Assembly: GCA_905372155.1 (NCBI GenBank) | Contig: CAJPNZ010000003.1 | Coordinates: 33,682-97,681, forward strand | DNA length: 64,000 bases | Direction of reading: 5' to 3' | Source of the DNA: Propionibacteriaceae bacterium | GTDB lineage: Bacteria > Actinomycetota > Actinomycetes > Propionibacteriales > Propionibacteriaceae | Part shown: positions 34,225 through 43,259 of the stretch, piece after piece | Layout of the letters: the number at the start of each line of letters is the position of its first letter | Position numbering within the stretch: position 1 is the stretch's first letter | The notes under the pieces: generated by a model | The model's database searches: none | Seen by the model: only the letters and a program-made list of their open reading frames with translations | What the model was told of the DNA's origin: nothing | Position numbers and translations under genes: made by a program

Positions 34225-36054
34225 TTACTCCACCGTCACCGACTTGGCCAGGTTGCGGGGCTGGTCGACGTCGTGGCCGCGGAGGGTGGCGACCTCGCAG
34301 GCGAACAGCTGCAGCGGCACGATGGCGGGCAGCGGCTGCAGCAGCGTGGAGACATGCGGCAATTCGATGAAGTGGTCGGCGTGGGCGCGGGCATCGGCGT
34401 CGTTGGCCTCCGCCAGCACGATGGTGCGGGCCCCCCGGGCACGCACCTCCGCGATGTTGGAGATCACCTTGTCGCGCAGCTGGTCGCGGCTGTGCGGGGG
34501 CACCACCACGAACATCGGCAGGCCCTCGCTGATCAGGGCGATCGGGCCGTGCTTCAACTCACCGGCGGCGAAGCCCTCGGCGTGGATGTAGGCCAGTTCC
34601 TTGAGTTTCAGGGCGCCCTCGAGGGCAACGGGATAGCCGACGTGACGTCCCAGGAACAGGATCGAGGGCTCGTCCTTCAGCTCGGCCGCCAGGCTGAGGA
34701 CCTTCTCCTGCGCGTCCAGGAGCTCCTGCAGCTCCTCGGGCATCCGTTCCAGCTCCTCCAGCACCCCGCCGATCTCGTCGGCGTACTTCGTGCCCCGCAC
34801 CTGCGCCAGGTAGAGACCAAGGAGGTAGCAGGCGATGAGCTGGGTGGTGAAACCCTTGGTGGAGGCCACCCCGATCTCCGGCCCGGCGTGGGTGTAGATG
34901 ACCGCGTCGGACTCGCGCGGGATGGTCGCGCCGTTGGTGTTGCAGATCGCGACCACCTTGGCGTGCTGCTCGCGGGCGTGCCGGATCGCCATGAGGGTGT
35001 CGGCGGTCTCCCCGGACTGGGAGATGGTCACCACCAGGGTCGTGGGGTCGATGATGGGATCGCGGTAGCGGAACTCGCTGGCCAGCTCCACCTCGCAGGG
35101 GATGCGGGTCCAGTGCTCGATGGCGTACTTCGCCACCAGGCCCGCATAGAAAGCGGTGCCGCAGGCCACGACGACGATCTTGTTGATGCTCCTCAGCTCC
35201 TCAGGGCTGATGCGGATCTCGTCGAGGACGATCTCACCGAGCTCGTTGGTGCGTCCGAGCAGGGTGTCGGCCACCGCGCGGGGCTGCTCGAAGATCTCCT
35301 TGCGCATGAACCAGTCGTAGCCCTGCTTCTGGGCGGCACTGAGATCCCAGTCGACGTGGAAGCTGCGGGTGTCGGCGGGGGTGCCGTCGAAGTTCGTGAC
35401 GACCACGCCGTCGCGGGTCAGCTCGACGACCTGGTCCTGCCCCAGCTCCACGGCGTCGCGGGTGTGCTCGATGAAGGCGGCGACATCGGAAGCGAGGAAG
35501 TACTCACCATCGCCGATCCCCACCACGAGCGGGGAGTTGCGGCGTGCCGCGACGATCCGGTCCGGATCGGCGGCGTCGACCGCCACCAACGTGAACGCCC
35601 CTTCCAGACGGTTCACGACCGCTCGCATGGCGGAGACCAGGTCGGCCCCGGCCGCGACCTCACGGGACAGCAGATGGGCCGCCACCTCGGAGTCGGTCTC
35701 GGAGGCGAACTCGACGTCCAGATCCTCGCTCAGGGCCGCGTGGTTCTCGATGATGCCGTTGTGCACGATGGCGATCCGGCCCGCGACGTGCGGGTGGGAG
35801 TTCGCGTCGGTGGGCGCCCCGTGGGTGGCCCAGCGGGTGTGACCGATGGCCGTTCCCGACTCCGGCAGCGGGTCGGCCTCGATGGCGGCCGCCAGGTTTG
35901 CAATCTTGCCCGCCTTCTTGCGGGTGTACAGTTCACCGTCGGCGACGACGGCGATGCCCGCCGAGTCGTAGCCGCGGTATTCGAGTCGACGAAGCCCGTC
36001 GATGACGATCTGCCGCCCGTCGCGGCTTCCGAGGTATCCAACGATTCCACACAC
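34225..36054 (-). CDS. glmS: Glutamine-fructose-6-phosphate aminotransferase
   Basis: This 609-residue enzyme makes glucosamine-6-phosphate for peptidoglycan. The N-terminal glutaminase begins MCGIVGYLGSRDG with catalytic C2. The isomerase half has two SIS domains, including ISQSGETADTL and ASTKGFTTQ, and the C-terminus ends DQPRNLAKSVTVE as in nearly all GlmS. No glmS ribozyme is expected or seen in this lineage. glmM for the next pathway step is 3 kb away. Confidence 0.97.
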   Translation of the reverse strand: MCGIVGYLGSRDGRQIVIDGLRRLEYRGYDSAGIAVVADGELYTRKKAGKIANLAAAIEADPLPESGTAIGHTRWATHGAPTDANSHPHVAGRIAIVHNGIIENHAALSEDLDVEFASETDSEVAAHLLSREVAAGADLVSAMRAVVNRLEGAFTLVAVDAADPDRIVAARRNSPLVVGIGDGEYFLASDVAAFIEHTRDAVELGQDQVVELTRDGVVVTNFDGTPADTRSFHVDWDLSAAQKQGYDWFMRKEIFEQPRAVADTLLGRTNELGEIVLDEIRISPEELRSINKIVVVACGTAFYAGLVAKYAIEHWTRIPCEVELASEFRYRDPIIDPTTLVVTISQSGETADTLMAIRHAREQHAKVVAICNTNGATIPRESDAVIYTHAGPEIGVASTKGFTTQLIACYLLGLYLAQVRGTKYADEIGGVLEELERMPEELQELLDAQEKVLSLAAELKDEPSILFLGRHVGYPVALEGALKLKELAYIHAEGFAAGELKHGPIALISEGLPMFVVVPPHSRDQLRDKVISNIAEVRARGARTIVLAEANDADARAHADHFIELPHVSTLLQPLPAIVPLQLFACEVATLRGHDVDQPRNLAKSVTVE

Positions 36055-36236
36055 GTTGGCAAACTGTACATCAGAACTGCACGTTTCTTGACCTTCACCT
36101 TCGGCCCCGCCATCAATACTATTGTCAACCCTTCAATTACTATTGGGGGTCCGGGGCTCCACGAGGACTTGAAAAGGCCGGTCCACCAGGCACCGGAACC
36201 CCGTACGGCAACGACCTCAACCTCTATGCTTCCCGC

Positions 36237-38300
36237 ATGGACTTCTTCAATGCCTACGCCCAGGGTTTCGCCCGGGTGGCCGCCGCGACGCTGCCCGTCG
36301 CCGATTTCGATCCGGCCACCAACGCGAACCGCACCCTCGAGGTGGTGCGCGAGGCACACGAGCGGGGCGTGGCCGTGCTGGCCTTCCCCGAGCTGGGGAT
36401 CAGCGGTTACGCCATCGACGATCTGTTGCTGAACGATTCGCTGCTGGACGCCGTCCACGAGGCCGTGGCCCGGCTGCGCCGGGAGAGCGCGGAACTCCGG
36501 CCGCTGTTCGCCGTCGGCGCCCCCGTGGTGCTGGGCAACCGGCTGTACAACTGCGCCGTGGTGATCCAGCGTGGCGAGGTACGGGGAATCGTCCCGAAGT
36601 CCTATCTCCCCAACTACCGGGAGTTCTACGAGAAGCGTCACTTCGCCCCGGGCACGAACGACCTGCCGCCCACCGTCGACGTCCCCGGGTGGGGGGCGCT
36701 GATCCCGGTGGGGAACGACCTGATCTTCGCCGCCTCCGACGTCGCGGATCTCAGGGTTCACGTCGAGATCTGCGAGGACATGTGGGTTCCGGTGCCGCCC
36801 AGCCACCTCGCTGCCCTGGCCGGTGCGACCGTGTTGCTGAACCTGTCGGCCTCCCCGATCACCATCGCGAAGGCGGCCGACCGGCGAGCGCTCGCTGCCG
36901 CCACGTCGAACCGCTGCCTGGCCGCCCACGTCTACGCGGCGGCGATGTTCGGGGAGTCCACCACGGACCTGTCGTGGGACGGGCAGACGATCATCCACGA
37001 GCTTGGTTCCCTCCTCGCGGAGGGCGAACGTTTCCCCGACTCGACGCGGCTCACGGTCGCCGACGTCGACCTGGAACGCATCCGCCAGGAAAGGCTGCGT
37101 CAGGGTTCCTTCGACGACAACCTCCGGGGTCTGGACGGCCCCCTGCGACACGAGGTGGTCGGGTTCACCCTCGCCCCACCGGCAGGGGATCTCGGCCTGG
37201 AGCGTCCCGTGGACCGCTTCCCGTTCGTGCCCAACGATCCCGACCTCCTGGAGCAGGACTGCTACGAGGGCTACAACATCCAGGTCTCGGGACTGGAGCG
37301 GCGCATGCTGGCCATCGGCGGCGGCGACCCGGCCCGCGCGCCGCACCTGTGCATCGGGGTCTCGGGAGGCCTGGACTCCACCCACGCGCTGATCGTCGCC
37401 GCCAAGGCCTGTGACCGCCTGGGCCTGCCCCGCACCCACGTGCTGGCCTGGACCATGCCCGGGTTCGCGACGACCGAACACACCCGCAGCAACGCCCAGG
37501 CCCTCTCGGAGGCCCTCGGGGTGAGTTTCGCCACCGTCGACATCCGTCCGATGGCGGAACAGATGCTGGAGGATCTCGGTCATCCGTACTCCGATGGCGA
37601 GGAGACCTACGACATCACCTTCGAGAACGTCCAGGCGGGCATCCGCTACGACTTCCTGTTCCGGGCCGCAAACCATCACGGCGGGATCGTCGTGGGCACC
37701 GGTGACCTGTCGGAACTGGCGCTCGGCTGGTGCACCTTCGGGGTCGGCGACCACATGAGCCACTACAACGTGAACGCGGGGGTCCCGAAGACCCTGATCC
37801 AGCACCTGATCCGCTGGGTGGTCTCCTCCGGGCAGTTCGACGACGAGGTGAACCGGGTGCTGGTATCGGTGTTGGACACCGAGATCACCCCGGAGCTGAT
37901 CCCCACGAAACCGGGTGAGGTCCCGCAGTCCACCCAGGCGACGATCGGCCCCTACGAGTTGCAGGACTTCACCCTGTACCACCTGCTGCGCCACGGCCTG
38001 CGTCCCCGGAGGATCGCGTTCCTGGCCCATCACGCCTGGCGCGACGCGGCCGCAGGCCACTGGCCGGCAGGGCTTCCCGAGGAGGATCGTCACTCCTACG
38101 ACCTGGCGGCGATCCGTCACTGGTTGGAGGTTTTCGTGCGGCGTTTCACCACGAACCAGTTCAAGCGCAGCACCCTCCCGAACGGCCCGAAGGTGGTTCC
38201 GGGCGGTTCCCTGTCGCCGCGCGGCGACTGGCGGATGCCCTCCGATGTCGGGCCGCGCCTCTGGCTCGACGAGATCGCCCGCGACGTCCCGCCGGCCTGA
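36237..38300 (+). CDS. nadE: Glutamine-dependent NAD+ synthase
   Basis: This 687-residue two-domain enzyme amidates deaminido-NAD. Residues 1 to about 300 are a nitrilase-type glutaminase with VEICEDMW (nucleophilic Cys near 180) and FPELGISGYAIDD. Residues from about 330 are the synthetase with P-loop GVSGGLDSTHALI near 373 and GTGDLSELALGWCTFG. The length and the actinobacterial arrangement match Rv2438c-type NadE. It is divergent from glmS, with a 180-bp AT-richer gap between. Confidence 0.95.
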   Translation: MDFFNAYAQGFARVAAATLPVADFDPATNANRTLEVVREAHERGVAVLAFPELGISGYAIDDLLLNDSLLDAVHEAVARLRRESAELRPLFAVGAPVVLGNRLYNCAVVIQRGEVRGIVPKSYLPNYREFYEKRHFAPGTNDLPPTVDVPGWGALIPVGNDLIFAASDVADLRVHVEICEDMWVPVPPSHLAALAGATVLLNLSASPITIAKAADRRALAAATSNRCLAAHVYAAAMFGESTTDLSWDGQTIIHELGSLLAEGERFPDSTRLTVADVDLERIRQERLRQGSFDDNLRGLDGPLRHEVVGFTLAPPAGDLGLERPVDRFPFVPNDPDLLEQDCYEGYNIQVSGLERRMLAIGGGDPARAPHLCIGVSGGLDSTHALIVAAKACDRLGLPRTHVLAWTMPGFATTEHTRSNAQALSEALGVSFATVDIRPMAEQMLEDLGHPYSDGEETYDITFENVQAGIRYDFLFRAANHHGGIVVGTGDLSELALGWCTFGVGDHMSHYNVNAGVPKTLIQHLIRWVVSSGQFDDEVNRVLVSVLDTEITPELIPTKPGEVPQSTQATIGPYELQDFTLYHLLRHGLRPRRIAFLAHHAWRDAAAGHWPAGLPEEDRHSYDLAAIRHWLEVFVRRFTTNQFKRSTLPNGPKVVPGGSLSPRGDWRMPSDVGPRLWLDEIARDVPPA

Positions 38301-38376
38301 CTCCCTTGGTCCGACCAACTTCGCGACGCCCTGCTAGCATTTTGAACGACTCGGCCCATCCCGATGGAGTGAAGAA

Positions 38377-39309
38377 GTGTCCCGACCCTACGTGGTGTTG
38401 CGACGAGGTGCTTGGGCCTCGCTGGCGAACAACACCGAGATCGACCTCGACGAAGCCACTCTCGAGCGGCTGCGTGGTCTAGGCGACCCGACCTCCGCCG
38501 AGGATGTCGCCGAAATCTACCGTCCCCTGACGCAGCTGCTGCACCTCTACATCGCCAATGCGGGCCGGCTGCGCGAGAACTCGAACCGGTTCCTGAACCT
38601 GAAGGTGCGCCGCACCCCATTCGTGATCGGGGTCGCCGGTTCCGTGGCGGTCGGGAAGTCGACGACGGCGCGCCTGCTGCGGGAGCTACTGCGGCGCGCC
38701 CCGGGGAACCCGAAGGTTGACCTGATCACCACCGACGGTTTCCTGCTGCCGTCGGCGGAGCTGGAGAAAAGGGGCCTGATGGACCGCAAGGGTTTTCCCG
38801 AGTCCTACGACCGCCGGGCGTTGTTGCAGTTCGTGATCGACGTGAAATCCGGGGAGCCCCGGGTGACGGCCCCCATCTACAGCCACATCATCTACGACAT
38901 CGTCCCGGACGAGCGGACGGTGATAGAGCGCCCCGACATCCTGATAGTCGAGGGCCTCAACGTGCTGCAGCCGGCCCGCGTGGACACGAACGGCCGCTCG
39001 GGCGCCACGGTGAGCGATTTCTTCGATTTCTCGGTCTACGTGGATGCCGACGAGGCCGATATCAAACGCTGGTTCCTGGAGCGTTTCATGGTGTTGCGGG
39101 ACACCGCCTTCCACGATCCGAGGAGTTTCTTCAAACGCTTCACCCAGCTGAGCCGCGCGGAGGCGCTGCAGTTCGGCAGCCACATCTGGAACACCATCAA
39201 CGGGCCGAACCTGCGCGAGAACATCGAAACCACCCGGGACCGGGCCACCGCGATTCTCCGCAAGGGCCCGGATCACCGGGTGCAGACCATAGCGATCCGG
39301 AAGGTGTGA
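38377..39309 (+). CDS. coaA: Type I pantothenate kinase
   Basis: This 310-residue enzyme commits pantothenate to coenzyme A synthesis. It has Walker A GSVAVGKSTTARLL, VDLITTDGFLLPSAELEKRG and LIVEGLNVLQ, diagnostic of CoaA type I, which is normally feedback-inhibited by CoA. The start is GTG at 38377, after GGAGTGAAGAA. It lies 77 nt after nadE and may be cotranscribed. The facing glmM gene ends 10 nt away. Confidence 0.95.
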   Translation: MSRPYVVLRRGAWASLANNTEIDLDEATLERLRGLGDPTSAEDVAEIYRPLTQLLHLYIANAGRLRENSNRFLNLKVRRTPFVIGVAGSVAVGKSTTARLLRELLRRAPGNPKVDLITTDGFLLPSAELEKRGLMDRKGFPESYDRRALLQFVIDVKSGEPRVTAPIYSHIIYDIVPDERTVIERPDILIVEGLNVLQPARVDTNGRSGATVSDFFDFSVYVDADEADIKRWFLERFMVLRDTAFHDPRSFFKRFTQLSRAEALQFGSHIWNTINGPNLRENIETTRDRATAILRKGPDHRVQTIAIRKV

Positions 39310-39319
39310 TGCTAGCCGC

Positions 39320-40672
39320 TCAGACGGCGAGACGTTTCTTGACGAGGGCCGCCAGCCGTTCGGCCACCTCGCGGGCCTGGGTGTCGGTCGGGGCCTCGAC
39401 CATGACCCGCACCACCGGCTCGGTGCCAGAGGGTCGCAGCAGGACGCGGCCCGACTTGCCGAGCTCGTGGCTGGCGTCGGCGACGGCCGCGGTGATCTCG
39501 TTGTCGATCCCGGCGCGGAGCTTGTCGACGCCGCGGACGTTGATGATCACCTGGGGAAGTTTCGTCATCACCGAGGCCAGTTCCTTCAGGGACTTGCCGG
39601 TGATCGCGACCCGCTTGGCCAAATGCAGGCCGGTCAGGACACCGTCACCGGTGGTCGCGAACTCGTTCATGATCACGTGCCCGGACTGCTCCCCGCCGAG
39701 GGAGAAACCGTTGGCGCTCATCGACTCCAGCACGTAGCGGTCTCCGACCTTGGTCTGGTCGATGCGGATGTCGTGTTCGGCGAGGGCCAGTTTCAACCCG
39801 AGGTTGCTCATCACGGTGACGACGACGGTGTTGGAGGCCAGCCGGTGGTCCTCCTGCAGGGCCAGGGCGAGGATCGCGAGGATCTGGTCGCCGTCGACGA
39901 GGTTGCCCTCATGGTCCACCGCGAGGCACCTGTCGGCGTCACCGTCGAAGGCCAGGCCGAGGTCCGCCGACGACGAGAGCACCGCCTTCTGCAGGTCCTC
40001 GGGATGGGTGGAGCCACAGCCCGCGTTGATGTTGATGCCGTCCGGGGACGCGTGGATGGCGGTCACCGATGCCCCAGCCGCCTCGAAGGCCGCGACGGCG
40101 GTCTCGTAGGAGGCGCCGTTGGCGCAGTCGAGGACGATGGTCAGGCCTGCCAGGGGTTTCGCGGCCCGCAGCGACTTCACCAGGTGTGCGACGTAGGAGT
40201 CGACGGCTTGGTGCTGGTCAATGATGCGCCCCACCTTGTCCCCGACGGGCCGCTGCCACTCCTCCCCCATCCGGTCCTCGATGGCGTCCTCCAGGGAATC
40301 GTCGAGCTTCACGCCGCCGCGGGCGAAGAACTTGATCCCGTTGTCGGGCATGTCGTTGTGGGATGCGGAGATCATCACCCCGAGGTCGGTGCGGTACTCG
40401 CCCACGAGGTAGGCCGCCGCCGGCGTGGGAACCACCCCGACGCGCAGCACGTCGACGCCGGCGCTGGCCAGCCCGGCGCAGACCGCGGCCTCCAGGAACT
40501 CACCGGAGGCGCGGGGATCGCGGGCCACCAGCGCGGTCGGTTGGCGTCGCCCGAACACCCCGGCCTCGCCGAGGATGTGGGCGGCCGCAACCGACAGGTT
40601 GAGGGCCAGTTCAGCGGTCAGTTCCTGATTCGCGACGCCGCGCACGCCGTCGGTTCCGAAGAGTCGAGCCAT
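39320..40672 (-). CDS. glmM: Phosphoglucosamine mutase
   Basis: This 450-residue enzyme converts glucosamine-6-phosphate to glucosamine-1-phosphate. It starts ARLFGTDGVRGVANQELT. The active serine is in MISASHNDMPDNGIKFF, the metal loop is FDGDADRCLAVDH, and the C-terminal phosphate-binding loop is LLRPSGTEPVVRVMVEA. I chose the ATG at 40672, the family start. It follows rplM-rpsI, separated by a terminator hairpin. Confidence 0.96.
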   Translation of the reverse strand: MARLFGTDGVRGVANQELTAELALNLSVAAAHILGEAGVFGRRQPTALVARDPRASGEFLEAAVCAGLASAGVDVLRVGVVPTPAAAYLVGEYRTDLGVMISASHNDMPDNGIKFFARGGVKLDDSLEDAIEDRMGEEWQRPVGDKVGRIIDQHQAVDSYVAHLVKSLRAAKPLAGLTIVLDCANGASYETAVAAFEAAGASVTAIHASPDGININAGCGSTHPEDLQKAVLSSSADLGLAFDGDADRCLAVDHEGNLVDGDQILAILALALQEDHRLASNTVVVTVMSNLGLKLALAEHDIRIDQTKVGDRYVLESMSANGFSLGGEQSGHVIMNEFATTGDGVLTGLHLAKRVAITGKSLKELASVMTKLPQVIINVRGVDKLRAGIDNEITAAVADASHELGKSGRVLLRPSGTEPVVRVMVEAPTDTQAREVAERLAALVKKRLAV

Positions 40673-40740
40673 GCAGGCAAGCTTAGGCCCTGTCACAGCA
40701 GTCATGCCCGGCCGCGGCGCACCGGACCGGGCGCGACGAA

Positions 40741-40766
40741 AACGCCCCCGCGATTCGCGGGGGCGT
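40741..40766 (-). terminator. Hairpin between rpsI and glmM
   Basis: AACGCCCCCGCGA and TCGCGGGGGCGTT form a near-perfect hairpin 24 nt after the rpsI stop. It likely terminates most rplM-rpsI transcripts before glmM. Confidence 0.8.
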
Positions 40767-40789
40767 TCCGGTGCAGATCCGGGACGGGA

Positions 40790-41317
40790 TCAGCGCTTGG
40801 AGTACTGCGGGGCCTTGCGGGCCTTCTTGAGGCCGGCCTTCTTGCGTTCCTTGACGCGGGCGTCGCGGGTCAGCATCCCGGCCTTCTTCAGGGCGGGGCG
40901 GCTGGCCTCGGCGTCGACCTCGTTGAGCGCCCGGGCGATGCCGAGGCGCAGCGCACCGGCCTGACCGGTGACACCGCCGCCGTCGATGCGGGCGATGACG
41001 TCGTAGGAACCCGTGACCCCCGCCGTCGCGAACGGGTCGGACACCAGCTGCTGGTGAACCTTGTTCGGGAAGTAGTCCTCGAGGGTGCGGCCGTTGATGG
41101 CCCACTGCCCGGAGCCCGGCACGATGCGCACGCGGGCGACGGCCTCCTTGCGGCGACCGGTGGCCGCCCCCGGCGCGATGATGGCGGCCCGGCTGGTCTC
41201 GCTGGCGGCGGCCCCGGGGTTGGAGTCGGAGCGGTAGGCGATCTCTCGGTCCTGCTCGTCGACGAACGGCTTGATCTCGTCGGCGGTCTCCTCGACCGCG
41301 GTGGTGGTCTCAGTCAT
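40790..41317 (-). CDS. rpsI: 30S ribosomal protein S9
   Basis: This 175-residue protein has the S9 core (GRRKEAVARVRIVPGSG, YDVIARIDGGGVTGQAGA) and the C-terminal KAPQYSKR tail that reaches the P-site tRNA. The first 45 residues are an acidic extension (ETADEIKPFVDEQDREI) usual in actinobacteria. It follows rplM by 14 nt. Confidence 0.97.
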   Translation of the reverse strand: MTETTTAVEETADEIKPFVDEQDREIAYRSDSNPGAAASETSRAAIIAPGAATGRRKEAVARVRIVPGSGQWAINGRTLEDYFPNKVHQQLVSDPFATAGVTGSYDVIARIDGGGVTGQAGALRLGIARALNEVDAEASRPALKKAGMLTRDARVKERKKAGLKKARKAPQYSKR

Positions 41318-41331
41318 CGAACTTCCTAGGC

Positions 41332-41775
41332 TCACTGGGCAATCTGGGTGATCTCGAAGGGCTGCGGCTTCTGCGCGGCATGCGGGTGCTCCGGCCCGGG
41401 GTACACCTTGAGCTTGCCGATGAGCCGGCGGCTCAGCTTGTTCTTGGGCAGCATGCCCCAGACGGCACGTTCCACGGCCTTGCGGGGGTCCTTCTCCAGC
41501 AGTTCGCCGATGGAGACGGCCTTGAGGCCACCGGGACGTCCGGAATGGGAGTAGCGCATGTCATCGGTGCGCTTGTTGCCCGTGAGAGCGATCCTGGAAG
41601 CGTTGACGACGACCACGAAATCACCACCATCGACGTGCGGCGCGTAGGTCGGCTTGTGCTTGCCGCGCAGCAGCGTGGCGACCTGGGAGGCCAGACGGCC
41701 GAGGACAACGTCTTCAGCATCGATCACATGCCAGTTCCGGGCGAGATCGCCAGGCTTTGGGGTGTACGTGGACAC
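41332..41775 (-). CDS. rplM: 50S ribosomal protein L13
   Basis: This 147-residue protein starts STYTPKPGDLARNWHVIDAE and contains GRLASQVATLLRGKHKP and WGMLPKN, all L13 hallmarks. I chose the GTG at 41775 because GGAAG lies 5 nt upstream and the length equals the family norm. The ATG at 41787 would add MEVA and lacks a ribosome-binding site. It heads the rplM-rpsI operon. Confidence 0.96.
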   Translation of the reverse strand: MSTYTPKPGDLARNWHVIDAEDVVLGRLASQVATLLRGKHKPTYAPHVDGGDFVVVVNASRIALTGNKRTDDMRYSHSGRPGGLKAVSIGELLEKDPRKAVERAVWGMLPKNKLSRRLIGKLKVYPGPEHPHAAQKPQPFEITQIAQ

Positions 41776-41867
41776 AGCAACTTCCATTCGTTATCAAACA
41801 CTTGAGAGGTCGCACACGCGCAGCCGCCCGACCCACGGGTCGACGGCACGGCGCGCAACAGCGCCCT

Positions 41868-41897
41868 AGTTTAGGTCGGCAAGGCCGGTGCGGTCAA
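41868..41897 (-). promoter_or_regulatory. Candidate promoter of rplM-rpsI operon
   Basis: On the minus strand TTGACC (-35) and TAAACT (-10) are 18 nt apart, about 93 nt before the rplM GTG. The 372-bp gap 41776-42147 otherwise holds no recognisable gene or RNA. Confidence 0.5.
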
Positions 41898-42147
41898 AAC
41901 ATCATCCCGACCGCCCCGTCCGTCGAGTCGAACCGCGAGCGGCCGCTCCCACCAGGCCCTGGTCCCAGCATCGTGTTCCAGAGGTTTCGGCTGCTGGGCG
42001 CAGCACCCAGCCTGATTCTTTGCGGCATTCACGCTGCGGCAAACTCTCCGCTGCTTCCTCAGAACTCACGACCCGTTCGTGGCACGTGCTATGAACGTGC
42101 TGGAGATCCTCCTGCTGCAAGACTGGATTCCTGAAAGGCGGCTTTCC

Positions 42148-42810
42148 ATGGTGCAGTGTCTCAGCACGACCGACCTCGTCGGTGTCATCTACTCCTCGGG
42201 GAAAGTGTTCGACGGCCTCGGAACTGGCCGGGTGGACACCGAGAACTTCCTGCGCTCCGGCTCCACCGACGGCGTCACCTCACGCTCCGATCTCGCTCTT
42301 CTGTTGGACCTCAGGGATGTTGCGCAGTTCATCATCGATCACAGATCCCTCCCCATTGATGCCTCCTTTGTACGACAGGTCAACGCCCAGCTCACCCGCA
42401 GCGCCGCGATCAACCCCGGCAGGCTCCGCACCGCCGAGCAGCGGATCGGAGTCAGGACCCGCCACGGCAGACACCTTCCCGACGCCCTGACCGAGAAGGA
42501 CCTGCAGCGGCTGGTCGATGCCGCGATCACCCCGGTGCAGCCGGTGGAAAGCGCCTTGAACCTGTTCCTCGCCCTCGCCAAGGCGCAGCCCTTCGAGGAC
42601 GGCAACAAACGCACCGCCCTGTTCGTCGCGAACGCACATCTCATCGCAGGCGACACCGGGCAGATCCTGACCATCCCCTTCGACGAGCACGACCCCTCTG
42701 TGGCGGACCGGTTCAACGACCTGCTCGCCCGGGCCTACGTGTTCGACGAACACGACGCCGTCCGCGACATGCTCCGCACCCAGGGGCTCGCTGAGCGCCC
42801 TCAGGCGTGA
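42148..42810 (+). CDS. Fic/Doc-family protein with Gln in place of the motif His
   Basis: This 220-residue protein has the Fic fold. Its C-terminal motif reads AQPFEDGNKRTALFVANA, whereas active Fic enzymes have H-P-F-x-(D/E)-G-N-(G/K)-R with a catalytic histidine. The rest of the loop, including the phosphate-binding DGN-K-R, is intact, so it may bind nucleotide without standard AMP transfer. No inhibitory (S/T)xxxE(G/N) helix or antitoxin gene is seen beside it. The ATG at 42148 is favoured; an in-frame ATG at 42091 is possible. It overlaps the facing MGMT gene by 10 nt. Confidence 0.78.
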   Translation: MVQCLSTTDLVGVIYSSGKVFDGLGTGRVDTENFLRSGSTDGVTSRSDLALLLDLRDVAQFIIDHRSLPIDASFVRQVNAQLTRSAAINPGRLRTAEQRIGVRTRHGRHLPDALTEKDLQRLVDAAITPVQPVESALNLFLALAKAQPFEDGNKRTALFVANAHLIAGDTGQILTIPFDEHDPSVADRFNDLLARAYVFDEHDAVRDMLRTQGLAERPQA

Positions 42811-43259
42811 CGACGCTCGAAGTCCAGCAGGGCCTGTTTGACCTCCAGACCGTAGGCGTAGCCGCCGAGACCCCCGTCGCCGCGGATCACCCGGTGACAA
42901 GGAACCACGACCGCCACCCGGTTTCGTGCGCAGGCGCCCGCCGCGGCACGTGCGGCGGCGGGACGCCCGGCCATGGCCGCCAGCTCCGAATAGGAAACGG
43001 TACGTCCTGGCGGAATCCGCCGCATCGCCTCCCGGACCGCGGTGTGGAACTCCCCCCCAGGTTGGGCCACCGGGATTTCGTCCAGGGCCAGCAGGTCGCC
43101 GCCGGCGTAGGCGCGCAGCGCACGCAGGATCGGGTGGTTCCCGGGCACCGCGGGCAGCCCTTGGGAGGAAGCACCGTGACGGCAGCTGATCAATTCGTCG
43201 TCCTCGATGATGACCGTCCAGTCCCCTCCGGGCAGGACGAGGGTGGTTTCGTGTTTCAC
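42801..43259 (-). CDS. ogt: Methylated-DNA-[protein]-cysteine S-methyltransferase
   Basis: This 152-residue suicide enzyme removes O6-alkyl groups from guanine. The active site V-P-C-H-R-V, the helix-turn-helix region TVSYSELAAMAGRPAAARAA and the C-terminal GGYAYGLEVKQALLDFE are present. The GTG at 43259 overlaps the Ada-AlkA stop by 4 nt (GTGA) and has AGGAGA upstream, so it is preferred over an ATG at 43280. It forms one alkylation-repair operon with that gene. Confidence 0.93.
   Translation of the reverse strand: MKHETTLVLPGGDWTVIIEDDELISCRHGASSQGLPAVPGNHPILRALRAYAGGDLLALDEIPVAQPGGEFHTAVREAMRRIPPGRTVSYSELAAMAGRPAAARAAAGACARNRVAVVVPCHRVIRGDGGLGGYAYGLEVKQALLDFERRHA

Noticed and set aside
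36055..36236. glmS ribozyme or other RNA in the glmS-nadE gap
   Set aside because: No conserved ribozyme core or riboswitch motif was recognised; it probably holds only the two divergent promoters.
35730..38318. An 862-residue open frame antisense to nadE and the glmS start
   Set aside because: It is a high-GC shadow with no recognisable domain and covers two well-supported genes on both strands.
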